Made by a program: the position numbers and the translations under genes
Shown: positions 13,681 through 28,540 of the stretch, one piece after another
Layout: each line of letters opens with the position of its first letter
Position numbering within the stretch: position 1 is the stretch's first letter
The notes under the pieces: generated by a model
What the model saw: the letters and a program-made list of their open reading frames with translations, nothing else
Told to the model about the DNA's origin: nothing
The model's database searches: none
DNA from: Galaxea fascicularis
Taxonomy: Eukaryota > Cnidaria > Anthozoa > Scleractinia > Euphylliidae
Assembly (NCBI GenBank): GCA_948470475.1
Contig: OX419336.1
Location: 5,330,984 to 5,394,983 of the forward strand
Reading direction: 5' to 3'
Length of the DNA stretch: 64,000 nt

Positions 13681-16600
13681 TATGTGAAAAAGGACTCTAG
13701 AAATCATCTGTAAATGCTTTCAAGAACTGCCAAAACATGATTTCTATTCTTATTTGAGCTGTGGGCCAGATTTTAGCAAAGTTGAAATTTTGAGCAAAAC
13801 CCAAAGGGGGGACCACATGGCTTGGGGTCAAATTTTGAATTTGGCTTAAACTTTGCCTATGTGAAAAAGGACTCTAGAAATCATCTGTAAATGCTTTCAA
13901 GAACTGCCAAAACATGATTTCTATTCTTATTTGAACTGTGGGCCAGATTTTAGCAAAGTTGAAATTTTGAGCAAAACCCAAAGGGGGGACCACATGGCTT
14001 TGGGTCAAATTTTGAATTTGGCTTAAACTTTGCCTATGTCAAAAAGGACTCTAGAAATCATCTGTAAATGCTTTCAAGAACTGCCAAAAGATGATTTCTA
14101 TTCTTATTTGAGCTTTGGGCCAGATTTTAGCAAAGTTTAAATTTTGAGCAAAACCCAAAGTGGGGACCACATGCTTTGGGTCAAATTTTGAATTTGGCTT
14201 AAACTTTGCCTATGTCAAAAAGGACTCTAGAAATCATCTGTAAATGCTTTCAAGAACTGCCAAAACATGATTTCTATTCTTATTTGAGCTGTGGGCCAGA
14301 TTTTAGCAAAGTTGAAATTTTGAGCAAAACCCAAAGGGGGCACCACATGGCTTTGGGTCAAATTTTGAATTTGGCGTAAACTTTGCCTATCTCAAAAAGG
14401 ACTCTAGAAATCATATGTAAATGCTTTCAAGAACTGCCAAAACATGATTTCTATTCTTATTTGAGCTGTGGGCCAGAATTTAGCAAAGTTGAAATTTTGA
14501 GCAAAACCCAAAGGGGGGACCACATGGCTTTGGGTCAAATTTTGAATTTGGCTTAAACTTTGCCTATGTCAAAAAGGACTCTAGCAATCATCTGTAAATG
14601 CTTTTAAGAACTGCCAAAACATGATTTCTATTCTTATTTGAACTGTGGGCCAGATTTTAGCAAAGTTGAAATTTTGAGCAAAACCCAAAGGGGGGACCAC
14701 ATGGCTTTGGGTCAAATTTTGAATTTGGCTTAAACTTTGCCTACGTCAAAAAGGACTCTAGAAATCATCTGTAAATGCTTTCAAGAACTGCCAAAACATG
14801 ATTTCTATTCTTATTTGAACTGTGGGCCAGATTTTAGCAAAGTTGAAATTTTGAGCAAAACTTAAAGGGGGGACCACATGGCTTTGGGTCAAATTTTGAA
14901 TTTGGCTTAAACTTTGCCTACGTCAAAAAGGACTCTAGAAATCATCTGTAAATGCTTTCAAGAACTGCCAAAACATGATTTCTATTCTTATTTGAACTGT
15001 GGGCCAGACTTTAGCAAAGTTGAAATTTTGAGCAAAACCCAAAGGGGGGACCACATGGCTTTGGGTCAAATTTTGAATTTGGCTTAAACTTTGCCTAGGT
15101 CAAAAAGAACTCTAGAAATCATCTGTAAATGCTTTCAAGAACTGCCAAAACATGATTTCTATTGTTATTTGAGCTGTGGGCCAGATTTTAGCAAAGTTGA
15201 AATTTTGAGCAAAACCCAAAGGGGGGACCACATGGCTTTGGGTCAAATTTTGAATTTGGCTTAAACTTTGCCTATGTCAAAAAGGACTCTAGAAATCATC
15301 TGTAAATGCTTTTAAGAACTGCCAAAACATGATTTCTATTGTTATTTGAGCTGTGGGCCAGATTTTAGCAAAGTTGAAATTTTGAGCAAAACCCAAAGGG
15401 GGGACCACATGGCTTTGGGTCAAATTTTGAATTTGGCTTAAACTTTGCCTATGTCAAAAAGGACTCTAGAAATCATCTGTAAATGCTTTTAAGAACTGCC
15501 AAAACATGATTTCTATTCTTATTTGAACTGTGGGCCAGATTTTAGCAAAGTTGAAATTTTGAGCAAAACCCAAAGGGGGGACCACATGGCTTTGGGTCAA
15601 ATTTTGAATTTGGCTTAAACTTTGCTTATGTCAAAAAGGACTCTAGAAATCATCTGTAAATGCTTTCAAGAACTGCCAAAACATGATTTCTATTCTTATT
15701 TGAGCTGTGGGTCAGATTTTAGCAAAGTTGAAATTTTGAGCAAAACCCAAAGGGGGGACCACATGGCTTTGGGTCAAATTTTGAATTTGGCTTAAACTTT
15801 TCCTATGTCAAAAAGGACTCTAGAAATCATCTGTAAATGCTTTCAAGAACTGCCAAAACATGATTTCTATTCTTATTTGAGCTTTGGGCCAGATTTTAGC
15901 AAAGTTGAAATTTTGAGCAAAACCCAAAGGGGGGACCACATGGCTTTGGGTCAAATTTTGAATTTGGCTTAAACTTTGTCTATGTCAAAAAGGACTCTAG
16001 AAATCATCTGTAAATGCTTTCAAGAACTGCCAAAACATGATTTCTATTCTTATTTGAGCTGTGGGCCAGATTTTAGCAAAGGTGAAATTTTGAGCAAAAC
16101 CCAAAGGGGGGACCACATGGCTTTGGGTCAAATTTTGAATTTGGCTTAAACTTTGCCTATGTCAAAAAGGACTCTAGAAATCATCTGTAAATGCTTTCAA
16201 GAACTGCCAAAACATGATTTCTATTCTTATTTGAGCTGTGGGCCAGATTTTAGCAAAGTTGAAATTTTGAGCAAAACCCAAAGGGGGGACCACATGCTTT
16301 GGGTCAAATTTTGAATTTGGCTTAAACTTTGCCTATGTGAAAAAGGACTCTAGAAATCATCTGTAAATGCTTTCAAGAACTGCCAAAACATGATTTCTAT
16401 TCTTATTTGAGCTGTGGGCCAGATTTTAGCAAAGTTGAAATTTTGAGCAAAACCCAAAGGGGGGACCACATGGCTTGGGGTCAAATTTTGAATTTGGCTT
16501 AAACTTTGCCTATGTGAAAAAGGACTCTAGAAATCATCTGTAAATGCTTTCAAGAACTGCCAAAACATGATTTCTATTCTTATTTGAACTGTGGGCCAGA

Positions 16601-18900
16601 TTTTAGCAAAGTTGAAATTTTGAGCAAAACCCAAAGGGGGGACCACATGGCTTTGGGTCAAATTTTGAATTTGGCTTAAACTTTGCCTATGTCAAAAAGG
16701 ACTCTAGAAATCATCTGTAAATGCTTTCAAGAACTGCCAAAACATGATTTCTATTCTTATTTGAGCTTTGGGCCAGATTTTAGCAAAGTTTAAATTTTGA
16801 GCAAAACCCAAAGTGGGGACCACATGCTTTGGGTCAAATTTTGAATTTGGCTTAAACTTTGCCTATGTCAAAAAGGACTCTAGAAATCATCTGTAAATGC
16901 TTTCAAGAACTGCCAAAACATGATTTCTATTCTTATTTGAGCTGTGGGCCAGATTTTAGCAAAGTTGAAATTTTGAGCAAAACCCAAAGGGGGCACCACA
17001 TGGCTTTGGGTCAAATTTTGAATTTGGCGTAAACTTTGCCTATCTCAAAAAGGACTCTAGAAATCATATGTAAATGCTTTCAAGAACTGCCAAAACATGA
17101 TTTCTATTCTTATTTGAGCTGTGGGCCAGAATTTAGCAAAGTTGAAATTTTGAGCAAAACCCAAAGGGGGGACCACATGGCTTTGGGTCAAATTTTGAAT
17201 TTGGCTTAAACTTTGCCTATGTCAAAAAGGACTCTAGCAATCATCTGTAAATGCTTTTAAGAACTGCCAAAACATGATTTCTATTCTTATTTGAACTGTG
17301 GGCCAGATTTTAGCAAAGTTGAAATTTTGAGCAAAACCCAAAGGGTGGACCACATGGCTTTGGGTCAAATTTTGAATTTGGCTTAAACTTTGCCTACGTC
17401 AAAAAGGACTCTAGAAATCATCTGTAAATGCTTTCAAGAACTGCCAAAACATGATTTCTATTCTTATTTGAACTGTGGGCCAGATTTTAGCAAAGTTGAA
17501 ATTTTGAGCAAAACTTAAAGGGGGGACCACATGGCTTTGGGTCAAATTTTGAATTTGGCTTAAACTTTGCCTACGTCAAAAAGGACTCTAGAAATCATCT
17601 GTAAATGCTTTCAAGAACTGCCAAAACATGATTTCTATTCTTATTTGAACTGTGGGCCAGACTTTAGCAAAGTTGAAATTTTGAGCAAAACCCAAAGGGG
17701 GGACCACATGGCTTTGGGTCAAATTTTGAATTTGGCTTAAACTTTGCCTAGGTCAAAAAGAACTCTAGAAATCATCTGTAAATGCTTTCAAGAACTGCCA
17801 AAACATGATTTCTATTGTTATTTGAGCTGTGGGCCAGATTTTAGCAAAGTTGAAATTTTGAGCAAAACCCAAAGGGGGGACCACATGGCTTTGTGTCAAA
17901 TTTTGAATTTGGCTTAAACTTTGCCTATGTCAAAAAGGACTCTAGAAATCATCTGTAAATGCTTTTAAGAACTGCCAAAACATGATTTCTATTGTTATTT
18001 GAGCTGTGGGCCAGATTTTAGCAAAGTTGAAATTTTGAGCAAAACCCAAAGGGGGGACCACATGGCTTTGGGTCAAATTTTGAATTTGGCTTAAACTTTG
18101 CCTATGTCAAAAAGGACTCTAGAAATCATCTGTAAATGCTTTTAAGAACTGCCAAAACATGATTTCTATTCTTATTTGAACTGTGGGCCAGATTTTAGCA
18201 AAGTTGAAATTTTGAGCAAAACCCAAAGGGGGGACCACATGGCTTTGGGTCAAATTTTGAATTTGGCTTAAACTTTGCTTATGTCAAAAAGGACTCTAGA
18301 AATCATCTGTAAATGCTTTCAAGAACTGCCAAAACATGATTTCTATTCTTATTTGAGCTGTGGGTCAGATTTTAGCAAAGTTGAAATTTTGAGCAAAACC
18401 CAAAGGGGGGACCACATGGCTTTGGGTCAAATTTTGAATTTGGCTTAAACTTTTCCTATGTCAAAAAGGACTCTAGAAATCATCTGTAAATGCTTTCAAG
18501 AACTGCCAAAACATGATTTCTATTCTTATTTGAGCTTTGGGCCAGATTTTAGCAAAGTTGAAATTTTGAGCAAAACCCAAAGGGGGGACCACATGGCTTT
18601 GGGTCAAATTTTGAATTTGGCTTAAACTTTGTCTATGTCAAAAAGGACTCTAGAAATCATCTGTAAATGCTTTCAAGAACTGCCAAAACATGATTTCTAT
18701 TCTTATTTGAGCTGTGGGCCAGATTTTAGCAAAGGTGAAATTTTGAGCAAAACCCAAAGGGGGGACCACATGGCTTTGGGTCAAATTTTGAATTTGGCTT
18801 AAACTTTGCCTATGTCAAAAAGGACTCTAGAAATCATCTGTAAATGCTTTCAAGAACTGCCAAAACATGATTTCTATTCTTATTTGAGCTGTGGGCCAGA
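13600..18900 (+). repeat. 15-monomer higher-order repeat, 2653 bp, two tandem copies
   Basis: Two adjacent copies lie at about 13600-16250 and 16253-18900. At least ten private variants recur at exactly 2653 bp, for example CATGCTTTGGG (13641 and 16294), GGCTTGGGGTC (13821 and 16474), GGGGGCACCACATGG (14341 and 16994), CTCTAGCAATCATC (14581 and 17234), GTCAGATTTT (15711 and 18364) and TTTTCCTATG (15801 and 18454). I found only about three differences between copies by eye (near 14090, 14695 and 15240). This implies a very recent tandem duplication, or active gene conversion. Confidence 0.93.
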
Positions 18901-21299
18901 TTTTAGCAAAGTTGAAATTTTGAGCAAAACCCAAAGGGGGGACCACATGGCTTTGGGTCAAATTTTGAATTTGGCTTAAACTTTGCCTACGTCAAAAAGG
19001 ACTCTAGAAATCATCTGTAAATGCTTTCAAGAACTGCCAAAACATGATTTCTATTCTTATTTGAGCTGTGGGCCAGATTTTAGCAAAGTTGAAATTTTGA
19101 GCAAAACCCAAAGGGGGGACCACATGGCTTTGGGTCAAATTTTGAATTTGGCTTAAACTTTGCCTACGTCAAAACGGACTCTAGAAATCATCTGTAAATG
19201 CTTTCAAGAACTGCCAAAACATGATTTCTATTCTTATTTGAGCTGTGGGCCAGATTTTAGCAAAGTTGAAATTTTGAGCAAAACCCAAAGGGGGGACCAC
19301 ATGGCTTTGGGTCAAATTTTGAATTTGGCTTAAACTTTGCCTACGTCAAAAAGGACTCTAGAAATCATCTGTAAATGCTTTCAAGAACTGCCAAAACATG
19401 ATTTCTATTGTTATTTGAGCTGTGGGCCAGATTTTAGCAAAGTTGAAATTTTGAGCAAAACCCAAAGGGGGGACCACATGGCTTTGGGTCAAATTTTGAA
19501 TTTGGCTTAAACTTTGCCTATGTCAAAAAGGACTCTAGAAATCATCTGTAAATGCTTTCAAGAACTGCCAAAACATGATTTCTATTCTTATTTTAACTGT
19601 GGGCCAGATTTTACCAAAGTTGAAATTTTGAGCAAAACCCAGAGGGGGGACCACATGGCTTTGGGTCAAATTTTGAATTTGGCTTAAACTTTGCCTATGT
19701 CAAAAAGGACTCTAGAAGTCATATGTAAATGCTTTCAAGAACTGCCAAAACATGATTTCTATTCTTATTTGAACTGTGGGCCAGATTTTAGCAAAGTTGA
19801 AATTTTGAGCAAAACCCAAAGGGGGGACCACATGGCTTTGGGTCAAATTTTTAATTTGGCTTAGACTTTGCCTACGTCAAAAAGGACTCTACAAATCATC
19901 TGTAAATGCTTTCAAGAACTGCCAAAACATGATTTCTATTGTTATTTGAGCTGTGGGCCAGATTTTAGCAAAGTTGAAATTTTGAGCAAAACCCAAAGGG
20001 GGGACCACATGGCTTTGGGTCAAATTTTGAATTTGGCTTAAACTTTGCCTACGTCAAAAAGGACTCTAGAAATCATCTTTAAATGCTTTTAAGAACTGCC
20101 AAAACATGATTTCTATTGTTATTTGAGCTGTGGGCCAGATTTTAGCAAAGTTGAAATTTTGAGCAAAACCCAAAGGGGGGACCACATGGCTTTGGGTCAA
20201 ATTTTGAATTTGGCTTAAACTTTGCCTATGTCAAAAAGGACTCTAGAAGTCATATGTAAATGCTTTCAAGAACTGCCAAAACATGATTTCTATTGTTATT
20301 TGAACTGTGGGCCAGATTTTAGCAAAGTTGAAATTTTGAGCAAAACCCAAAGGGGGGACCACATGGCTTTGGGTCAAATTTTAAATTTGGCTTAGACTTT
20401 GCCTACGTCAAAAAGGACTCTACAAATCATCTGTAAATGCTTTCAAGAACTGCCAAAACATGATTTCTATTGTTATTTGAGCTGTGGGCCAGATTTTAGC
20501 AAAGTTGAAATTTTGAGCAAAACCCAAAGGGGGGACCACATGGCTTTAAGTCAAATTTTGAATTTGGCTAAAACTTTGCCTACGTCAAAAAGGACTCTAG
20601 AAATCATCTGTAAATGCTTTCAAGAACTGCCAAAACATGATTTCTATTCTTATTTGAGCTGTGGGCCAGATTTTAGCAAAGTTGAAATTTTGAGCAAAAC
20701 CCAAAGGGGGGACCACATGGCTTTGGGTCAAATTTTGAATTTGGCTTAAACTTTGCCTACGTCAAAAAGGACTCTAGAAATCATCTTTAAATGCTTTCAA
20801 GAACTGCCAAAACATGATTTCTATTGTTATTTGAGCTGTGGGCCAGATTTTAGCAAAGTTGAAATTTTGAGCAAAACCCAAAGGGGGGACCACATGGCTT
20901 TGGGTCAAATTTTGAATTTGGCTTAAACTTTGCCTATGTCAAAAAGGACTCTAGAAGTCATCTGTAAATGCTTTCAAGAACTGCCAAAACATGATTTCTA
21001 TTCTTATTTGAACTGTGGGCCAGATTTTAGCAAAGTTGAAATTTTGAGCAAAACCCAAAGGGGGGACCACATGGCTTTGGGTCAAATTTTGAATTTGGCT
21101 TAAACTTTGCCTATGTCAAAAAGGACTCTAGAAATCAGCTGTAAATGCTTTCAAGAACTGCCAAAACATGATTTCTATTCTTATTTGAGCTGTGGGCCAG
21201 ATTTTAGCAAAGTTGAAATTTTGAGCAAAACCCAAAGGGGGGACCACATGGCTTTGGGTCAAATTTTGAATTTGGCTTAAACTTTGCCTATGTCAAAAA

Positions 21300-24200
21300 G
21301 GACTCTAGAAGTCATCTGTAAATGCTTTCAAGAACTACCAAAACATGATTTCTATTGTTATTTGAACTGTGGGCCAGATTTTAGCAACGTTGAAATTTTG
21401 AGCAAAACCCAAAGGGGGGACCACATGGCTTTGGGTCAAATTTTGAATTTGGCTTAAACTTTGCCTACGTCAAAAAGGACTCTAGAAATCATCTGTAAAT
21501 GCTTTCAAGAACTGCCAAAACATGATTTCTATTTTTATTTGAACTGTGGGCCAGATTTTAGCAAAGTTGAAATTTTGAGCAAAACCCAAAGGGGGGACCA
21601 CATGGCTTTGGGTCAAATTTTGAATTTGGCTTAAACTTTGCCTACGTCAAAAAGGACTCTAGAAATCATCTGTAAATGCTTTCAAGAACTGCCAAAACAT
21701 GATTTCTATTCTTATTTGAACTGTGGGCCAGATTTTAGCAAAGTTGAAATTTTGAGCAAAACCCAAAGGGGGGACCACATGGCTTTGGGTCAAATTTTGA
21801 ATTTGGCTTAAACTTTGCCTATGTCGAAAAGGACTCTAGAAATCATCTGTAAATGCTTTCAAGAACTGCCAAAACATGATTTCTATTCTTATTTGAGCTG
21901 TGGGCCAGATTTTAGCAAAGTTGAAATTTTGAGCAAAACCCAAAGGGGGGAAGACATGGCTTTGGGTCAAATTTTGAATTTGGCTTAAACTTTGCCTATG
22001 TCAAAAAGGACTCTAGAAATCATCTGTAAATGCTTTCAAGAACTGCCAAAACATGATTTCTATTCTTATTTGGGCTGTGGGCCAGATTTTAGCAAAGTTG
22101 AAATTTTGAGCAAAACCCAAAGGGGGGACCACATGGCTTTGGGTCAAATTTTGAATTTGGCTTAAACTTTGCCTACGTCAAAAAGGACTCTAGAAATCAT
22201 CTGTAAATGCTTTCAAGAACTGCCAAAACATGATTTCTATTCTTATTTGAGCTGTGGGCCAGATTTTAGCAAAGTTGAAATTTTGAGCAAAACCCAAAGG
22301 GGGGACCACATGGCTTTGGGTCAAATTTTGAATTTGGCTTAAACTTTGCCTACGTCAAAAAGGACTCTAGAAATCATCTTTAAATGCTTTCAAGAACTGC
22401 AAAAACATGATTTCTATTCTTATTTGAACTGTGGGCCAGATTTTAGCAAAGTTGAAATTTTGAGCAAAACCCAAAGGGGGGACCACATGCTTTGGGTCAA
22501 ATTTTGAATTTGGCTTAAACTTTGCCTACGTCAAAAAGGACTCTAGAAATCATCTGTAAATGCTTTCAAGAACTGCCAAAATATGATTTCTATTGTTATT
22601 TGAGCTGTGGGCCAGATTTTAGCAAAGTTGAAATTTTGAGCAAAACCCAAAGGGGGGACCACATGGCTTTGGGTCAAATTTTGAATTTGGCTTAAACTTT
22701 GCCTACGTCAAAAAGGACTCTAGAAATCATCTGTAAATGCTTTCAAGAACTGCCAAAACATGATTTCTATTCTTATTTGAGCTGTGGGCCAGATTTTAGC
22801 AAAGTTGAAATTTTGAGCAAAACCCAAAGGGGGGACCACATGGCTTTGGGTCAAATTTTGAATTTGGCTTAAACTTTGTCTATGTCGAAAAGAACTCTAG
22901 AAATCATCTGTAAATGCTTTCAAGAACTGCCAAAACATGATTTCTATTGTTATTTGAGCTGTGGGCCAGATTTTAGCAAAGTTGAAATTTTGAGCAAAAC
23001 CCAAAGGGGGGACCACATGGCTTTGGGTCAAATTTTGAATTTGGCTTAAACTTTGCCTATGTCAAAAAGGACTCTAGAAATCATCTGTAAATGCTTTCAA
23101 GAACTGCCAAAACATGATTTCTATTCTTATTTGGGCTGTGGGCCAGATTTTAGCAAAGTTGAAATTCTGAACAAAACCCAAAGGGGGGACCACATGACTT
23201 TGGGTCAAATTTTGAATTTGGCTTAAACTTTTCCTATGTCAAAAAGGACTCTAGAAATCATCTGTAAATGCTTTCAAGAACTGCCAAAACATGATTTTTA
23301 TTCTTATTTGGGCTGTGGGCCAGATTTTAGCAAAGTTGAAATTTTGAGCAAAACCCAAAGGGGGGACCACATGGCTTTGGGTCAAATTTTGAATTTGGCT
23401 TAAACTTTGCCTACGTCAAAAAGGACTCTAGAAATCATCTGTAAATGCTTTCAAGAACTGCCAAAACATGATTTCTATTGTTATTTGAGCTGTGGGCCAG
23501 ATTTTAGCAAAGTTGAAATTTTGAGCAAAACCCAAAGGGGGGACCACATGGCTTTGGGTCAAATTTTGAATTTGGCTTAAACTTTGCCTACGTCAAAAAG
23601 GACTCTAGAAATCATCTTTAAATGCTTTCAAGAACTGCCAAAACATGATTTCTATTGTTATTTGAGCTGTGGGCCAGATTTTAGCAAAGTTGAAATTTTG
23701 AGCAAAACCCAAAGGGGGGACCACATGGCTTTGGGTCAAATTTTGAATTTGGCTTAAACTTTGCCAATGTCAAAAAGGACTCTAGAAGTCATCTGTAAAT
23801 GCTTTCAAGAACTACCAAAACATGATTTCTATTGTTATTTGAACTGTGGGCCAGATTTTAGCAACGTTGAAATTTTGAGCAAAACCCAAAGGGGGGACCA
23901 CATGGCTTTTGGTCAAATTTTGAATTTGGCTTAAACTTTGCCTACGTCAAAAAGGACTCTAGAAATCATCTGTAAATGCTTTCAAGAACTGCCAAAACAT
24001 GATTTCTATTTTTATTTGAACTGTGGGCCAGATTTTAGCAAAGTTGAAATTTTGAGCAAAACCCAAAGGGGGGACCACATGGCTTTGGGTCAAATTTTGA
24101 ATTTGGCTTAAACTTTGCCTACGTCAAAAAGGACTCTAGAAATCATCTGTAAATGCTTTCAAGAACTGCCAAAACATGATTTCTATTCTTATTTGAACTG

Positions 24201-26260
24201 TGGGCCAGATTTTAGCAAAGTTGAAATTTTGAGCAAAACCCAAAGGGGGGACCACATGGCTTTGGGTCAAATTTTGAATTTGGCTTAAACTTTGCCTATG
24301 TCGAAAAGGACTCTAGAAATCATCTGTAAATGCTTTCAAGAACTGCCAAAACATGATTTCTATTCTTATTTGAGCTGTGGGCCAGATTTTAGCAAAGTTG
24401 AAATTTTGAGCAAAACCCAAAGGGGGGAAGACATGGCTTTGGGTCAAATTTTGAATTTGGCTTAAACTTTGCCTATGTCAAAAAGGACTCTAGAAATCAT
24501 CTGTAAATGCTTTCAAGAACTGCCAAAACATGATTTCTATTCTTATTTGGGCTGTGGGCCAGATTTTAGCAAAGTTGAAATTTTGAGCAAAACCCAAAGG
24601 GGGGACCACATGGCTTTGGGTCAAATTTTGAATTTGGCTTAAACTTTGCCTACGTCAAAAAGGACTCTAGAAATCATCTGTAAATGCTTTCAAGAACTGC
24701 CAAAACATGATTTCTATTCTTATTTGAGCTGTGGGCCAGATTTTAGCAAAGTTGAAATTTTGAGCAAAACCCAAAGGGGGGACCACATGGCTTTGGGTCA
24801 AATTTTGAATTTGGCTTAAACTTTGCCTACGTCAAAAAGGACTCTAGAAATCATCTTTAAATGCTTTCAAGAACTGCAAAAACATGATTTCTATTCTTAT
24901 TTGAACTGTGGGCCAGATTTTAGCAAAGTTGAAATTTTGAGCAAAACCCAAAGGGGGGACCACATGGCTTTGGGTCAAATTTTGAATTTGGCTTAAACTT
25001 TGCCTACGTCAAAAAGGACTCTAGAAATCATCTGTAAATGCTTTCAAGAACTGCCAAAATATGATTTCTATTGTTATTTGAGCTGTGGGCCAGATTTTAG
25101 CAAAGTTGAAATTTTGAGCAAAACCCAAAGGGGGGACCACATGGCTTTGGGTCAAATTTTGAATTTTGCTTAAACTTTGCCTACGTCAAAAAGGACTCTA
25201 GAAATCATCTGTAAATGCTTTCAAGAACTGCCAAAACATGATTTCTATTCTTATTTGAACTGTGGGCCAGATTTTAGCAAAGTTGAAATTTTGAGCAAAA
25301 CCCAAAGGGGGGACCACATGGCTTTGGGTCAAAGTTTGAATTTGGCTTAAACTTTGCCTATGTCGAAAAGGACTCTAGAAATCATCTGTAAATGCTTTCA
25401 AGAACTGCCAAAACATGATTTCTATTGTTATTTGAGCTGTGGGCCAGATTTTAGCAAAGTTGAAATTTTGAGCAAAACCCAAAGGGGGGACCACATGGCT
25501 TTGGGTCAAATTTTGAATTTGGCTTAAACTTTGCCTATGTCGAAAAGGACTCTAGAAATCATCTGTAAATGCTTTCAAGAACTGCCAAAACATGATTTCT
25601 ATTGTTATTTGAGCTGTGGGCCAGATTTTAGCAAAGTTGAAATTTTGAGCAAAACCCAAAGGGGGGACCACATGGCTTTGGGTCAAATTTTGAATTTGGC
25701 TTAAACTTTTCCTATGTCAAAAAGAAGTCTAGAAATCATCTGTAAATGCTTTCAAGAACTGCCAAAAAATGATTTCTATTCTTATTTGGGCTGTGGGCCA
25801 GATTTTAGCAAAGTTAAAATTCTGAGCAAAACCCAAAGGGGGGACCACATGGCTTTGGGTTAAATTTTGAATTTGGCTTAAACTTTTCCTATGTCAAAAA
25901 GGACTCTAGAAATCATCTGTAAATGCTTTCAAGAACTGCCAAAAAATGATTTCTATTCTTATTTGGGCTGTGGGCCAGATTTTAACAAAGTTGAAATTTT
26001 GAGCAAAACCCAAAGGGGGGACCACATGGCTTTGGGTCAAATTTTGAATTTGGCTTAAACTTTGCCTACGTCAAAAAGGACTCTAGAAATCATCTGTAAA
26101 TGCTTTCAAGAACTGCCAAAACATGATTTCTATTGTTATTTGAGCTGTGGGCCAGATTTTAGCAAAGTTGAAATTTTGAGCAAAACCCAAAGGGGGGACC
26201 ACATGGCTTTGGGTCAAATTTTGAATTTGGCTTAAACTTTGCCTACGTGAAAAAGGACTC
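21300..26260 (+). repeat. 14-monomer higher-order repeat, 2477 bp, two tandem copies
   Basis: Markers recur at 2477 bp: CTAGAAGTCATCTG with GAACTACCAAAAC (21311 and 23788), GGGGGGAAGACATGG (21951 and 24428) and GAACTGCAAAAACATG (22399 and 24876). The copies differ at a few places, for example CATGCTTTGG near 22488 against CATGGCTTTGG, and a TTTTGCTT variant near 25160. The AAGACATGG marker appears again at 27084, 28147, 28678 and 31156, so fragments of this unit were reshuffled downstream. Confidence 0.9.
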
Positions 26261-26415
26261 TAGAAATCATCTTTAAATGCTTTCAAGAACTGCCAAAACA
26301 TGATTTCTATTCTTATTTGAGCTGTGGGCCAGATTTTAGCAAAGTTGAAATTTTGAGCAAAACCCAAAGGGGGGACCACATGGCTTTGGGTCAAATTTTG
26401 AATTTGGCTTAAACT

Positions 26416-28540
26416 TTGCCTATGTCAAAAAGGACTCTAGAAGTCATCTGTAAATGCTTTCAAGAACTACCAAAACATGATTTCTATTCTTATTTGAACT
26501 GTGGGCCAGATTTTAGCAACGTTGAAATTTTGAGCAAAAACCCAAAGGGGGGACCACATGGCTTTGGGTCAAATTTTGAATTTGGCTTAAACTTTGCCTA
26601 CGTCAAAAAGGACTCTAGAAATCATCTGTAAATGCTTTCAAGAACTGCCAAAACATGATTTCTATTTTTATTTGAACTGTGGGCCAGATTTTAGCAAAGT
26701 TGAAATTTTGAGCAAAACCCAAAGGGGGGACCACATGGCTTTGGGTCAAATTTTGAATTTGGCTTAAACTTTGCCTACGTCAAAAAGGACTCTAGAAATC
26801 ATCTGTAAATGCTTTCAAGAACTGCCAAAACATGATTTCTATTCTTATTTGAACTGTGGGCCAGATTTTAGCAAAGTTGAAATTTTGAGCAAAACCCAAA
26901 GGGGGGACCACATGGCTTTGGGTCAAATTTTGAATTTGGCTTAAACTTTGCCTATGTCGAAAAGGACTCTAGAAATCATCTGTAAATGCTTTCAAGAACT
27001 GCCAAAACATGATTTCTATTCTTATTTGAGCTGTGGGCCAGATTTTAGCAAAGTTGAAATTTTGAGCAAAACCCAAAGGGGGGAAGACATGGCTTTGGGT
27101 CAAATTTTGAATTTGGCTTAAACTTTGCCTATGTCAAAAAGGACTCTAGAAATCATCTGTAAATGCTTTCAAGAACTGCCAAAACATGATTTCTATTCTT
27201 ATTTGGGCTGTGGGCCAGATTTTAGCAAAGTTGAAATTTTGAGCAAAACCCAAAGGGGGGACCACATGGCTTTGGGTCAAATTTTGAATTTGGCTTAAAC
27301 TTTGCCTACGTCAAAAAGGACTCTAGAAATCATCTGTAAATGCTTTCAAGAACTGCCAAAACATGATTTCTATTCTTATTTGAGCTGTGGGCCAGATTTT
27401 AGCAAAGTTGAAATTTTGAGCAAAACCCAAAGGGGGGACCACATGGCTTTGGGTCAAATTTTGAATTTGGCTTAAACTTTGCCTATGTCAAAAAGGACTC
27501 TAGAAGTCATCTGTAAATGCTTTCAAGAACTACCAAAACATGATTTCTATTCTTATTTGAACTGTGGGCCAGATTTTAGCAACGTTGAAATTTTGAGCAA
27601 AAACCCAAAGGGGGGACCACATGGCTTTGGGTCAAATTTTGAATTTGGCTTAAACTTTGCCTACGTCAAAAAGGACTCTAGAAATCATCTGTAAATGCTT
27701 TCAAGAACTGCCAAAACATGATTTCTATTTTTATTTGAACTGTGGGCCAGATTTTAGCAAAGTTGAAATTTTGAGCAAAACCCAAAGGGGGGACCACATG
27801 GCTTTGGGTCAAATTTTGAATTTGGCTTAAACTTTGCCTACGTCAAAAAGGACTCTAGAAATCATCTGTAAATGCTTTCAAGAACTGCCAAAACATGATT
27901 TCTATTCTTATTTGAACTGTGGGCCAGATTTTAGCAAAGTTGAAATTTTGAGCAAAACCCAAAGGGGGGACCACATGGCTTTGGGTCAAATTTTGAATTT
28001 GGCTTAAACTTTGCCTATGTCGAAAAGGACTCTAGAAATCATCTGTAAATGCTTTCAAGAACTGCCAAAACATGATTTCTATTCTTATTTGAGCTGTGGG
28101 CCAGATTTTAGCAAAGTTGAAATTTTGAGCAAAACCCAAAGGGGGGAAGACATGGCTTTGGGTCAAATTTTGAATTTGGCTTAAACTTTGCCTATGTCAA
28201 AAAGGACTCTAGAAATCATCTGTAAATGCTTTCAAGAACTGCCAAAACATGATTTCTATTCTTATTTGGGCTGTGGGCCAGATTTTAGCAAAGTTGAAAT
28301 TTTGAGCAAAACCCAAAGGGGGGACCACATGGCTTTGGGTCAAATTTTGAATTTGGCTTAAACTTTGCCTACGTCAAAAAGGACTCTAGAAATCATCTGT
28401 AAATGCTTTCAAGAACTGCCAAAACATGATTTCTATTCTTATTTGAGCTGTGGGCCAGATTTTAGCAAAGTTGAAATTTTGAGCAAAACCCAAAGGGGGG
28501 ACCACATGGCTTTGGGTCAAATTTTGAATTTGGCTTAAAC
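26416..28540 (+). repeat. 6-monomer higher-order repeat, 1063 bp
   Basis: The monomers at 26416 and 27479 match, including an extra A before CCCAAAG, GTCATCTG, GAACTACC and AGCAACG. The AAGACATGG marker repeats at the same 1063-bp offset (27084 and 28147). A third, shorter step of 531 bp leads to 28678. The block is made from pieces of the 2477-bp unit. Confidence 0.85.
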
